A DNA stretch of 50,023 nucleotides from Reclinomonas americana ATCC 50394 (Eukaryota; Jakobida; Jakobea; Jakobida), in contig PS015043.1 of the NCBI GenBank assembly GCA_048213135.1, positions 102,135 through 152,157 on the forward strand, written 5' to 3'. A model generated the notes under the pieces. The model worked only from the letters and a program-made list of their open reading frames with translations. It had not been told where the DNA came from and did not search any database. Of this stretch, positions 13,584-24,900 are shown one piece after another. Position 1 is the first letter of the stretch; each line of letters begins with the position of its first letter. The translations under genes and the position numbers were made by a program.

Positions 13584-15547
13584 GAGCAACAGCATGAGAG
13601 GAGGATGCGGGGAGAGTAGCCAGCGCCGCGCAGCAGCAGCAGATGAATGAGAAGAAAGAGGAAGCAGAAGCATAAGGGGCAGGACACGTAGAGTAACCAG
13701 CGCCGCAGCTGCCGCAAAGGCAGCAGCAGCAATAGCAGAAGACGAGAGAGACAGGAGAGGAGTTGACGGAAGAGACGAAACGCGAAAAGAAGATGGAGTT
13801 CGGGAAGACGGACAAGCAATGCAGCATCGCCAGCACGCGAAGAGGAAGAAATCGAATGAGTTCGGGAAGAAGAAGAAAGAGAGGAATTTGAAGCCAAAGA
13901 GAGAGAGAGCGAGAGAGAGAGAGAGAGAGACTCAAAGCTCTGGGAGGAAACAATAACAGTCAGAAAGAAAACGAAGCAAGGCAGTGGCAATCTTTCGTCT
14001 CTCTCTCTCTCTCTCTCTCTCTCTGCTTCTCTCCCTCCACGCAACAATCCAGCCAAGCAGTCGAAGAAAAAGTAGAAGAAGGTGATTAGTGCGGTGTGCT
14101 TGTACACGTATACTTGGTCGAGTTCACTGCGCGACAACCACCGCCACACAAGTGAATCATGCAGCGCACGACAACACAAATGCGACAAAAAGTAGCACGC
14201 AACAGGCCGAACTGGAAGCACACGACGACAAACGCAAAGCCGAGCGCAGCCGTGCCCACGGCCGAAAGCTTCAACAGTGCTCTCAAGGCTGCCGGCGACG
14301 ATCGTCGCTTCAGGCCAGCCACCACGGCCACAATCGTGCCGGCTGAAAGAGGAGGGGAGTGAGCCGCTTGCAACGACACAAGTGAGTTCACCAGAGGGCC
14401 GAGACGCAACTTGCACCGAAAACGAATAGCAAGAAGAGCCCGAATACAAACTGCGTGGCGCATGTGATGAGCAAAGTGGCGGCGATGGCAGGGATGACAC
14501 AAGTGCACCACCGCACCGCGAGACTAAAGCCGACGAGAGTGTAGTTGACTGGCAACTGTGGTACGTGCGTGTGAGAAGGGAGAAGGCGCTGCAAGTGGGT
14601 GTGCGGAAGAAAACAATCATTTGCGTACCGGCGAGTACCCGAACAGGATGATTTCGGTGATAAAGTAACCGATCTGGGCAGCGAGATGGAGGCGTGAGGC
14701 GATGGAAGGACGGCTTTTGAAGATAAGCACACGCACTCCAAAAATGAGGTCGAGAACCAAGAGCAAGTACAATAGCCAGTCGGGCGACTTGGCCACCAGC
14801 ACAAACAGCCATGACCTGCGTCGAGACAATCGATGAGCGCCACGCAAACGAGCAACAGCAGCAGCAGCAGCCGCCGACAAACCACACGGCAATGATGATC
14901 ATCTGCTTGGTCAAGCCGGCCACATAGTAGCCCTTCCACGCGGGGATGATCTGTGCGGCGGAGGTGAGAAGGCATTGTGTGCATGAAGTGAGCACCAGCG
15001 CGACAAAACTCCCGTGTGTCCACTACGCAGTGGATGAGAGTTAGAAAAGAGAGCAACAACAATGGTGGGTTGACGATGCGTACGCACCCGGCTTGCGGAA
15101 GAATGCAGGTAAAGTCGTCCTGGAACATGTAGATGGTGGCCACTGCGAGGGAGAGAGAGGGTTGGCATGGGGATAGAGAGAAAGGGAGGGTTGGCATAGA
15201 GGATGAGGCGGGAGCGAGAGAGGGGGCGAGGGGGAGAGAGGGGGGAGGGAGAGAGGGGGGAGGGAGGGGGAGAAAGAAGAAGAACAAGAAGTAGAAGAAA
15301 GAAGCGCGTCTCGAGAGCTGAGAGTGAGATAGATGACAGCGAAGATGCATTGTAAGAAACGATTCTTCAATTGCAGCAGACACGAGAAAGAGAGTCGGAG
15401 TGCTCTCGAGGGGCGAGGAACATCTCAACGCCGCAACAGAGACACAAGGACGAGATAGGTACACTTCTCAGTTCCAAGAACAGAGAGGAGAGGAACACTG
15501 CACCGAAACAGAGGAAGAAGGGCGACGAGATGTGTGTTCCTGCTCTC

Positions 15548-15591
<44 letters not shown>

Positions 15592-15913
15592 CCTCTTCTC
15601 TCTCCCTATTCACCATTTCACCAAGAACGAGTGAAGGGAAGACGTGAAATATCACGGCGAAACTCGCTTCAATTCCAAGAACAGAGAGGCGAGGAACAGC
15701 ACTGCAACAGAGGACGAAGGACAGGCAATGGACTCTCTCCCTCCTCTCTCTCTCTCTCTCTCTTTCTTCTCTCCCTATTCACCATTTAACCAAGAACAGA
15801 GAGTGGCGAGTGAAGAAGACGTGAAATACTCTCTTCAATTCCAAGAACGGAGAGACGAGGAACGCTGCGACGCAACAGAGGGAGACGGACGACGAGATGC
15901 AAGTTCCTTTCCT

Positions 15914-15973
<60 letters not shown>

Positions 15974-16634
15974 CTACTACTACTACTACTACCGTACTAC
16001 GTACCTACCGTACCGTAACGTACCGTACCGTAACCGNNNNNNNNNNNNNNNNNNNNTACGTACGTACGTACGGAAAACGTAACGTCTACGTCTCTCTCTC
16101 CTCCTCTCTCTCTCTCTCACTCTACTCACTCTCTCTCGTCTCTCTCTCTCACACACACACACACACTCTCTCTCTCTCTACTCTCTCTCTCTCTCTCTCT
16201 CACTCTCTCTCTCTCTCTCTCTCTCACTCACTCACTCTCTCCTTTGCACGCAACTGAGACAGTTAACAAACGACACCACTCGCAGCGACTGATACAGCCA
16301 CACTCGCAAGTTGGCCGTACGCAGTTGCTCTGAGCTCGTCAGCACATCACTGACAGAGAGAGAAAGAGAGACGCAGTGAGACACACACAGGAATGAAGCA
16401 ATATGTGTGTGTGTCTCTCTCTTACTCACCGATTGCGCAGCTCCGCGAGTGTGTTGTACACAACAGAGGCAACGAGACACACGCCAGTGGTAATGTAAAA
16501 CACCTGAGTGAGTCACAGAGAGAGCAGATGTGTGAGTGTGTGAGAAGGAGAGAGTCGCGCACGAGTGCTGCAGATATGCACGTGCGTGTTCACGTGAGCA
16601 CACACCTTGAGGAAGGTGAATGCATCAGTGCAGC
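12959..16634 (-). CDS. Seven-helix membrane protein, paralogue 2
   Basis: Exons in order: 16634-16606 (CTDAFTFLK), VFYITTGVCLVASVVYN, RVWLYQSLRVVSFVNCL, MATIYMFQDDFTCILPQAG, AWKGYYVAGLTKQMIIIAVW, SWLFVLVAKSPDWLLYLLLV, IGYFITEIILFGYSP, VNYTLVGFSLAV..., ATQFVFGLFLLFVFG, AGTIVAVVAG..., LSAVGTAALGFAFVVVCFQF, ALITFFYFFFDCLAGLL, LIALLLNMPWDKSAS, and a Ser/Asn/Met-rich tail ending in TGA (12961-12959). Intron positions and phases match the paralogue at 8810-12298 nearly throughout; this copy has extra introns (for example after AVW and after FGYSP). Gaps at 13457 and 16037 are intronic. A tandem duplication with later divergence is the simplest origin. Function unknown; receptor-like by topology. 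Confidence 0.72.
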
Positions 16635-16689
16635 CTGCAAAGGTGGTCGGGAAGGCGGGGGGAAGTGGGGGAAGTGGGGGACCACTCAT

Positions 16690-17270
16690 TCGCCGACAAT
16701 GTGTGTGAGTGTGTGAATTTCTAGACAGACGAATATTCCGAACAGATGCATTCTGTGGACTTCACGGGCACTTGCATTGTCTGCGCCAAGGCTGTGCTGT
16801 GCTGGGAGTAGGAGCGCAAAGGAAGCGACGATACGAGCGATGCAAAACAGGAATACAATTGCATTGAATTCGTATCTGTATTCAGGCGCGTAAGCGTGCG
16901 GAAAGGTTGGGCACTGCCTCCTCAAGAGGAGGATGACCGTTGGAGAAGAGTACCTGAGCCTTTGCATGCCATTGGAATGATTAGAACTTGGTCATCAAGA
17001 CAGCTGTTGCTTGTTTGTTGGTGAATGAATTGTTGTTGTTGCCATTGTGGACATTTGTTCGCCACGAAATCCTAATGAAACCAACAAGCGTATGATTGGC
17101 TTTGCCTCCTCCTACGGGAGGGCGGATGTTGGAGAAGAGGAACTGCATTTTCTGTATGCCATTGGAATGCCAACGTAATCGTCGGCAAGGGATTTGGATC
17201 GATCGCGATTTGTGGACGGAATTCGACAACATTCTCGCTTTTTTTCGTGATGTCTGAGTTTCTGGTGCTC
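16690..17270 (-). other. Possible 5' exons / ectodomain of membrane paralogue 2
   Basis: On the minus strand two similar segments (near 16985-16930 and 17175-17110) share ATTCCAATGGCAT...TTCTCCAAC. One frame gives GGKANHTLVGFIRISWRTN, resembling NATVYIDLPHRLVLEYRG upstream of paralogue 1 and also carrying an N-x-T site. Another frame gives EYRYEFNAIVFLFCIARIV, possibly a signal or membrane segment. The parallel position suggests homologous N-terminal exons, but start codon and splice sites are not determined. Confidence 0.35.
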
Positions 17271-17274
17271 ACTG

Positions 17275-17350
17275 AAGATGGTGATCATCATGCAGCTGTG
17301 TTGCTGTTTGGATTAGTAAAGTTGTTGTTGTTGTTGTAGGACAACAATAC
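17275..17350 (+). repeat. Solo copy of the repeat arrayed at 34.6-35.7 kb
   Basis: The sequence GATCATCATGCAGCTGTGTT, then GCTGTTTGGATTA and a run of (GTT), matches the core of the units at 34620, 35185, 35330 and 35665. It is a single copy about 17 kb from the array, in the intergenic stretch before the SET gene. Confidence 0.7.
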
Positions 17351-17685
17351 ATTCAGCAACAAACAAGCAACAGTTGTCGATGACCAAATTCAACCGGTAT
17401 CCAAAATAAACTCAAACACCGGTCTTCAGGCAGCAGGTTTCCTGCAGCTCTCGCGATCGGATCCGGAGCTCCGAACATGTACAAGTCGAGAACTGCGCAT
17501 GCGATCCATCACCACAAGGCTGACGTTGTGTCTCAAGTGCATTTGAATCCGTGACATGAGCTACTTGAAGGTCTGGCAGGCAGCCTCCACCTCGCAGCCA
17601 GCTCTGCGGCAGCCACCGTAGACAACCATCAATGCAATGCAATACCAAAATTTCATCGATATCTTCGCTCATTCACCTTGGCGAG
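17351..17685. other. Intergenic sequence upstream of the SET gene
   Basis: I see no exon here that I can support. An in-frame ATG at 17632 would add 18 residues to the SET protein (MQCNTKISS...). The ATG at 17686 is preferred because homology-like sequence starts directly after it. Confidence 0.4.
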
Positions 17686-18337
17686 ATGGAGGCAGCCTAC
17701 GTGGTGCGCGACACTGGCACTGCTGCCGGACGTGGCATGTTTGCCGCTCGTGACATTGCTGCACACGAGCGCATCTGTCGTTTCCAAGGGTTCGCTCGTT
17801 GCATTGCAAGTTGTCTCGCTCGCCCTCTCACTCTCCCTCACTCTCTCTCACACACAGTCGCCTCATCCACGGCTACGATCAAGTCCCCGACGGCGACAAG
17901 TGCCACGTTCTCTGCATCAACGACGACGACGACTGGGTGATGGATGACGGTCTCTCTCTCACTCACCATCTTCCCCTTTTCCTCCGCTCACTCACCCTCT
18001 CTCCCACACTCGCAGGCGACGCCAAGTTCGCCAACCACGCCTGTACACCAAACTGCTCGCTGGACCACGAGCAGTGGATTGTCGCCGTCAGGCCCATTGT
18101 CGCGGGCGAGGGGATCACCTTTCGCTACAATGAAATCTCCGAAGCCGACGCTGGCAAAGGTTTGACTCTCTTCCCCGTCTCTCTTTTGTTTGCTGTACCG
18201 CAGCCTCACATCTTCTTTCGCCGTCGTCAGACGATTTCTGGGATCCGCGCTGGTCGTTCGAGTGCAAATGCGGCACGGCCGAGTGCACAGGCGTCATGAA
18301 TGGCTATCGCGTGTACGCACAGCCGCTACGACAATGA
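17686..18337 (+). CDS. Small SET-domain protein (putative lysine methyltransferase)
   Basis: Four exons (17686-17789, 17858-17949, 18016-18159, 18231-18337) join in phase into about 148 residues. The protein starts MEAAYVVRDTGTAAGRGMFA, a SET-I opening with the GRG/GMF turn. It continues with FANHACTPNCSLD, the NHxCxPN cofactor and active-site motif, then EGITFRYNE in place of the common ELTxDY, and ends with a post-SET cluster FECKCGTAECTG (CxC-x4-C). The chain is little more than the SET core with no added domain, as in small free-standing SET proteins found in some protists, fungi and bacteria. It would transfer methyl groups from S-adenosylmethionine to lysines; the substrate is unknown. 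An Asp/Asn-rich loop (INDDDDDWVMDD) is unusual. The gene ends 28 bp before a 963-N gap. Confidence 0.85.
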
Positions 18338-18365
18338 AAGCAACTACTTCTCCTACTGCTGCCGC

Positions 18366-19328
18366 NNNNNNNNNNNNNNNNNNNNNNNNNNNNNNNNNNN
18401 NNNNNNNNNNNNNNNNNNNNNNNNNNNNNNNNNNNNNNNNNNNNNNNNNNNNNNNNNNNNNNNNNNNNNNNNNNNNNNNNNNNNNNNNNNNNNNNNNNNN
18501 NNNNNNNNNNNNNNNNNNNNNNNNNNNNNNNNNNNNNNNNNNNNNNNNNNNNNNNNNNNNNNNNNNNNNNNNNNNNNNNNNNNNNNNNNNNNNNNNNNNN
18601 NNNNNNNNNNNNNNNNNNNNNNNNNNNNNNNNNNNNNNNNNNNNNNNNNNNNNNNNNNNNNNNNNNNNNNNNNNNNNNNNNNNNNNNNNNNNNNNNNNNN
18701 NNNNNNNNNNNNNNNNNNNNNNNNNNNNNNNNNNNNNNNNNNNNNNNNNNNNNNNNNNNNNNNNNNNNNNNNNNNNNNNNNNNNNNNNNNNNNNNNNNNN
18801 NNNNNNNNNNNNNNNNNNNNNNNNNNNNNNNNNNNNNNNNNNNNNNNNNNNNNNNNNNNNNNNNNNNNNNNNNNNNNNNNNNNNNNNNNNNNNNNNNNNN
18901 NNNNNNNNNNNNNNNNNNNNNNNNNNNNNNNNNNNNNNNNNNNNNNNNNNNNNNNNNNNNNNNNNNNNNNNNNNNNNNNNNNNNNNNNNNNNNNNNNNNN
19001 NNNNNNNNNNNNNNNNNNNNNNNNNNNNNNNNNNNNNNNNNNNNNNNNNNNNNNNNNNNNNNNNNNNNNNNNNNNNNNNNNNNNNNNNNNNNNNNNNNNN
19101 NNNNNNNNNNNNNNNNNNNNNNNNNNNNNNNNNNNNNNNNNNNNNNNNNNNNNNNNNNNNNNNNNNNNNNNNNNNNNNNNNNNNNNNNNNNNNNNNNNNN
19201 NNNNNNNNNNNNNNNNNNNNNNNNNNNNNNNNNNNNNNNNNNNNNNNNNNNNNNNNNNNNNNNNNNNNNNNNNNNNNNNNNNNNNNNNNNNNNNNNNNNN
19301 NNNNNNNNNNNNNNNNNNNNNNNNNNNN
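18366..19328. other. Assembly gap (963 N)
   Basis: This is the largest gap in the window, between the SET gene and the contig carrying only the last RPS5 exon. Confidence 0.95.
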
Positions 19329-19331
19329 CAG

Positions 19332-19475
19332 GCTCGCGACCACGCGTTCCGCTCGATCAAGACCATTGCCGAGTGCTTGGCTGACGAGCTGCTCAACGCG
19401 GCCAAGGGTTCGTCGAACTCGTGGGCCATCAAGAAGAAGGACGAGCTGGAGCGCGTCGCCAAGGGCAACCGTTAA
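19332..19475 (+). CDS. RPS5: Last exon of ribosomal protein uS7 (RPS5), on the wrong strand
   Basis: The contig begins with the acceptor CAG at 19329-19331. It then reads [20 protein letters not shown] and continues through [20 protein letters not shown] to GNR and TAA (19473-19475). This is the invariant C-terminus of eukaryotic uS7. No upstream RPS5 exon is on this strand. The first five exons lie on the minus strand at 20811-19886 and end in phase 0 at ...LLTTG, and this exon starts in phase 0 with ARDHAF. Other eukaryotes have TGAREAAFRNIKT at the same junction. The contig 19329-19729 therefore appears inverted. Confidence 0.95.
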   Translation, partial: ARDHAFRSIKTIAECLADELLNAAKGSSNSWAIKKKDELERVAKGNR

Positions 19476-19729
19476 TCACCTCACCCCCACACGAAAGTTG
19501 TTGTTTTTCGTGCTCTGTCATTTGGTTCTTCTCTCTGTCCTTGTGTGTGTGTTTCTCGCGCAGGGAGAGGTGGGGAGGGGCTGGGTGGCAGGGCGCGTAA
19601 TGTCGCTCTCTCGCTTACTTGTTTGTGTTTCCTCGCGCGCGTGCTTTTCATGTTTCTCTCTCTCCCTATCTTGTCGAGGTACCACGAAAGACTTTGAATG
19701 GACTTGTCGACTCCACAGTGCACCTCGAN

Positions 19730-19812
19730 NNNNNNNNNNNNNNNNNNNNNNNNNNNNNNNNNNNNNNNNNNNNNNNNNNNNNNNNNNNNNNNNNNNNNNN
19801 NNNNNNNNNNNN
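19730..19812. other. Assembly gap (83 N) in the last RPS5 intron
   Basis: If its size is right, the gap is too small to hold the 144-nt last exon that the minus-strand gene needs. This favours inversion of the neighbouring contig over a hidden second exon copy. Confidence 0.9.
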
Positions 19813-19885
19813 CACACACAATCGCAAAGAATTCATCAGCCATCTGCCACACGTATGCGGATGAGGGGAGGGGAAAGAGACGCAC

Positions 19886-20811
19886 TCCGGTGGTCAACAG
19901 GTGGATGGCCGTGTTCACGCGGCGCATGGGCGACACGTCGACAGCCTGGCGCCTGACCTGTGTTGCCACAACAACAAGAAGCGTCAGTGCATCTGTCGCG
20001 AGCGCATGCATGGTGGGATTCGAGTGAGCCGCGAGTACTACGCACCACACCAGCCGAGCCAATGCGGGTCGAATCTTCGCGAGCGCCAGAGTTGGCGACG
20101 GCGTCGACGAGCACCTGCAACAACAACAACATTATGATTATCGAGCGCTGACCATCATAGGAATTCGTTCTCGTGCTCTTCTTACCTGGAGCGGGTTGGC
20201 ACCATCGCTCAACAAGTGGATGATCTCGAACGCGTGCCTCACAATGCGCATCGCCATGACCTTCTTGCCGTTGTTGCGGCCCTTGCGCATGATGCTGTTC
20301 GCCCACATCAACAATCAGTCAGCTCTCAGTGTGTTTCCCTTCTCTCTCTCTTCTCTCTGCGCGCACCTGTTGACGAGGCGCTCGACAATCGGGCACTGGG
20401 TCTTGCGGAAAGCCTTCAGGTTCCAGCGGCCAGCAGAGTGCGGCACGTACACCTTCTTGCGCGTTTGGATGTGGTCGGTCAAGGACATATCCTTCACCTC
20501 CAGCTGGTCGAACGACCTGTGTTCACACACACACACGTCAGGCATGAGCATAACACACCCACACACACACACAGAACAAGCTGTCCATCTGCTTCTGTGT
20601 GTGCGAGTGTCTGTCGTCGCTGGACCGCGCCATGCACATGTGCACCACCCACCCCCACTCACTCACGCTCTCTCTCCACGCACAGCGTGCCTCCAATCTA
20701 CTGTCGCACTCCAGTGCACCCAGCGTGTGCGTACGTGTGATTGTGTGCTGTGTGTGTGTGTGAGAGAGAGAGAAAGACTCACCACTTGCCAAAGAGCTTG
20801 ATCTCAGCCAT
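19886..20811 (-). CDS. RPS5: Ribosomal protein uS7 (RPS5), exons 1-5
   Basis: Exons 20811-20783, 20516-20367, 20294-20186, 20114-20046 and 19957-19886 give [20 protein letters not shown], then [60 protein letters not shown] and [13 protein letters not shown]. This is the small-subunit protein uS7 that contacts the 3' domain of 18S rRNA and the decoding/exit region. The ATG at 20811 fits the usual short N-terminus. The last exon is on the plus strand at 19332-19475. Introns are short, except for the first one (about 270 bp), which holds CA- and GT-rich repeats. Confidence 0.97.
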
Positions 20812-21114
20812 TGTTTCTTGATCCCCGCGAGAGGTTTTGTCTGCACACACAAGATGGCATCCTCGTGAGCAACATGCGGCAGTCACACATGGCGTGTGGT
20901 GCGCAGAGAGAAGGGGGCGTGATGTCGGCCTACATGTGCGACATGCGACATCTTCACCACCACATTCTGCCTGTCGCCTGCGCCATGACGAATATCACTG
21001 GTGCCACACCCTGTCTGTGTATAGATCTCTCTCGTGCACACCAATCTCACTGCTGGGGTGACTGCCGTGGGGCGACTGCCACTCACCGATGCAGTGCGAT
21101 AGTGTGAGGGGACA
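20812..21114. promoter_or_regulatory. Upstream region of RPS5
   Basis: About 300 bp lie between the RPS5 ATG and the gap at 21115-21192. I see no gene here. Promoter function is assumed from position only. Confidence 0.35.
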
Positions 21115-21229
21115 NNNNNNNNNNNNNNNNNNNNNNNNNNNNNNNNNNNNNNNNNNNNNNNNNNNNNNNNNNNNNNNNNNNNNNNNNNNNNNCGCAGGAC
21201 CAATGTCGACGCTTCGAATGAAGAGGTGT

Positions 21230-21893
21230 GCAGGCCAGCAGCAGGTGGTCTCTCACACCGTCCACCGCTCAGTCTGCAGCAAGAGCGTTAACAGAAGAAG
21301 AGGAAGAAGACAACAGCGAAGACAACACTGCACCTCGAACACGCGTTCAATCTTCTCCGACAACTGCGCATACGCCGGCACGTCACATCGGCAAACGAGG
21401 TGTCGAGTCCAGCAGCTTGCGAGCGTTCCACGGCGCGGATGACCGTGTACGCCTCATCGATCGCTGCGTACAACAAACAAAATGAGACTTGTGAGAGAGA
21501 TCGCAATCAAGGGAGAAGCGATCGCTCACCTCGCGCCTCTTCGATCGCCGACGGAAGGAATCGAGTGGCGAATGTCCACGGCGCCAGTGCATCGATCCTG
21601 CATGCACGCGAGTGCCGGTGAGGAGCGAAGACAACAAGTGGCAGTGGTGTTATTCTTGCATGCACGCAAACCAATGCTCGGGATCGAAATGTGGCGAGTA
21701 CGCGAGCCGGCCAGGCGAACGGATTGATGGAGGAGTCAGGCTTTGCGGATGACATGATGCTTTGCTCATGCGTGTGAAACTCGCCAAACCGTAACCCCCT
21801 TGACTTGGCGTTCAATTCGAAGGTCGCCAAGGAGACACTGCGTGCTGGCATAATAACAGGCAAGTATCCGCTGTCGCGGCCATAGTCATTCAC
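21230..21893 (-). CDS. Unidentified exons, minus strand
   Basis: An open frame at 21893-21650 contains IMPARSVSLATFELNAKSRG. Downstream exon-like pieces with proper splice sites encode IDALAPWTFATRFLPSAIEE (to about 21531, donor GTGAGCG), AIDEAYTVIRAVERSQAAGL (21473-21405) and LSEKIERVFE (about 21372-21343, between AG and GT). They look like helical coding sequence, but I do not recognise the family. The frame at 21893 opens with GTG, so the true start is unknown. The gene would run on toward the gap at 21115-21192. It lies directly downstream of the kinase gene on the same strand. Confidence 0.4.
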
Positions 21894-21929
21894 TGCACCT
21901 GTTGCTGACTATCCACAACAGCGAATGAA

Positions 21930-24900
21930 CTATTTTGCCAGTGCCCGCCGAGCCTGCGACCGTGTAATCACCGTCGACACTGACCGCTGCGAACTCTGCG
22001 GCGAGATGTGAACCATCCCCGACGCCGAGAACACTCGTCGCTCCAACACCTCCGCGCACGTCGGACGCCGATCCACGTCCACTACCAGCATCACTTCCAA
22101 CACTCTGGCAACGCCGCCTCCGTGCCACTTGGCCACATCCTGCAGCAGCTGACCGACGGCATCGATCACTTGCTGCCGCTGCTGTCGCCGGCTGCCGCTG
22201 AGCTCCACGCCGCGCAGACCGTGATGCCACCGTTGCAGTTGCGGTACCATGCGACACAGCCACACAGCCAGCGTAATTCCGAGACCCCACGTGTCCACTC
22301 GCTCGTCGCCCTCATCCGTCAGCTGGATCTCCGGTGCCTGCACATTCACGTTCACAGTGCAAAACACGCGCAGTGCGTAAACGTATGAGGTTGTGTGTTG
22401 CTGCAGCAAGCTTCGGAGCAGTCGCGCTCTCACCGTGTAGCCGGCGGTCCCGGTTTGTCGCACTGGCATGCGCTGCAGTTGCTTACCGCCGCCTCCACAC
22501 ATGTGCCGTGCGTGGTCAAAGTCGATCAGCACCGCCCGACCGTCGTTCGGGTCCAGCATCACATTCGACGGCTTCACATCGCAGTGCGCGTAGCCCGCTG
22601 CATGCAACGCCGCCAGCGCCACACACACGTCGCCGGCTCGTGTCACAGCCTCCTCCACCGACGATGGCTCACCGGCTGGTGCCAGTTGAGGCATCTCGAA
22701 CTGGTAAGTGCCGCGGGTGCGGTCGATCGAATACGACAGCACTGGCACGGTGCGCGGCAAGTGTTTCTGGCACGCAATATGTGTGAGACACGAAGGCTGC
22801 TACGGGAATCAGCACACACGCGTCGAGCATCAGCACACACCTGCAGAATCGCAATCTCCGTGGGCACATGCGTCCTTCCTCCACCATCGTGCACCACATC
22901 GGCTCCATGAACGCGCTTGGTCATGGTTTGTTGGCCGCCGGGTCCAGAAGTTGGCCGAACTTCCGAGCGCCGGCCGCCACCGCCCTCACCCGAATCTGCA
23001 CCTGAGGTCTTCTTGGAAGTGCTGCTCGGCTACACGTGCTTCATCGGATGGTGAGTACACAACAAGTCAAAGCTACTACTCTAAACAACGCACATACCTT
23101 GGGTTTCGACAGCAAGTTGACTAACGCATCGACCGCGGGGGCGCGTATCGGCATCACTCGCCCTCGCTTTCGGGTTGCTTCAAAAAGCGCGAGAAGGACG
23201 ACACGCACAGCTCGCCAGTCCAGAAACGGACATAAAGAGAAGTCGTCCAGCACATTGTAGTGGAAAATGATTGTCTCCTGCCCCCCCGACCAGCGGGTAA
23301 GAATCGAATACATCGGCACCAAAGGATGTCTGTAACACACCTCATCATTTGCAGTGTGCCCCATGGTGGCGCGCATCCGCATGATGGTGACACTGTCGCC
23401 CACTTGATGCCATCCGTACATGCGGTGCTGCGGCAACTGTTCCGAGTTTTCGAGACGTTGTACAGTTTTGCGCAAGGCACACGCCATCTGCAACAGCAGG
23501 ACAAACATGTCCATCTGTTGCTTACTTGACTCGGCGGCCGCAGGCTTCAGTTCAGCAAGCAGTAGCGACGACTTCGTGTCAGCAAAACAAATGTCGAAGT
23601 TGGGCTTCGGGCACGTGCGATCGAAAGGAAAGGTGCCACTCTCCGCGTTCGCGCGCACAAGCAGTCTTGCAGACTTACACTGTGAAATTGTTGTAATTGT
23701 GAGCAACGAGCGCGACGCCGGTCAAGAGGGTCACCGTCCACTCACCCCGAGTTCCACGAGACTGTAGATGGAGCTGAATGTGGCCGTTTGCAATACTGCT
23801 TCGCAGCTGGACTGGAGCGTTTCCAATCGATTACACTGCGACACGCCTAGTTGGCACCACAGCCTGAATCGCTCCAGCTTGAGAACTGGTTCGATTGGCC
23901 ACTTAGCTCGTGAGCGTAGTCCAGCCGACGGCTGCTGGGTTCGTATCTGGTTGGCCAAATCCCTGTTGCAGCACACAGACGCCGTTAAACAACAACTTTT
24001 GTTCCTAGTTCTTTGTTACGCATCAAGATTGGCGCAGCGCACAATCGGCTACTGATGCAGCTGATGTCACTCGGATCGAACTCGTGACTTGCCTCAGCAC
24101 TGCGCATGCACGAATGTATTCACACACATACACACACGTTAGAAGTACGTCAGCACGCGACTCCGGAAAAAAGACAACGGCAAACAACAGTAGCACAACT
24201 TGTTGCCGAAAGCACGGCGATATGGCTCCAGCTCCTCAGCTGCATCAATCAACCACTGTCCGTCCGTGGAGAACGGAGTCGGGTCGTACACAATGCCGCC
24301 AGCAATCAAATTCTCCTGCACATTCTCTGGCAGAAGCCCAAGAAGAGCTGCATTTGCTTGGCCAATCAACGCCGCAGGATCTGCGTCTGAAGTGCTTCAG
24401 GTTGTTCACTGCGGCAAGAATGCCGCACACACCGGCAAAGAAAGGCAATGCGCACCTTCAGCGTACTGAGCACGATCGGGGAAGTTGAGTTCCTCGGCCG
24501 GCAGTGGCACGTAGCTGTCACGCTTTCTCGATGAACCTAATAGACTTGATGTATGTGATTCATTAATGGTGGGCGAATGTACAAGACGAGCTTACCGCCG
24601 ACAGAGCTTGAGCGTACTCCACCACCTACACAGACAAACAGAAGAGCGCATGAGCCAGCAATCACGTCACACACACACAAGGACGCGCACACCACTCGCA
24701 CACAAGCAGATTACACAACCAAAGGGGAGATACACACAGACACAGACAGGGAGAGGGAGAACGTGTGCGCGAGAGAGAAAGAGTGCGAGAGAGGGAGAAA
24801 GAAAGAAAGACAGCGAAAGAGCGAGAAAGAGACCTCCTCCTATATTCTGGCGCTTTCTTGCAGGTGCGCCAGCATCCTCCTCCTCCTCCTCGTCGTCCTC

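Noticed and set aside
13133-14995. A 620-residue minus-strand open frame
   Set aside because: It runs through introns, a 20-N gap and (TC)n. The true exons of the membrane gene use several frames with clear splice sites.
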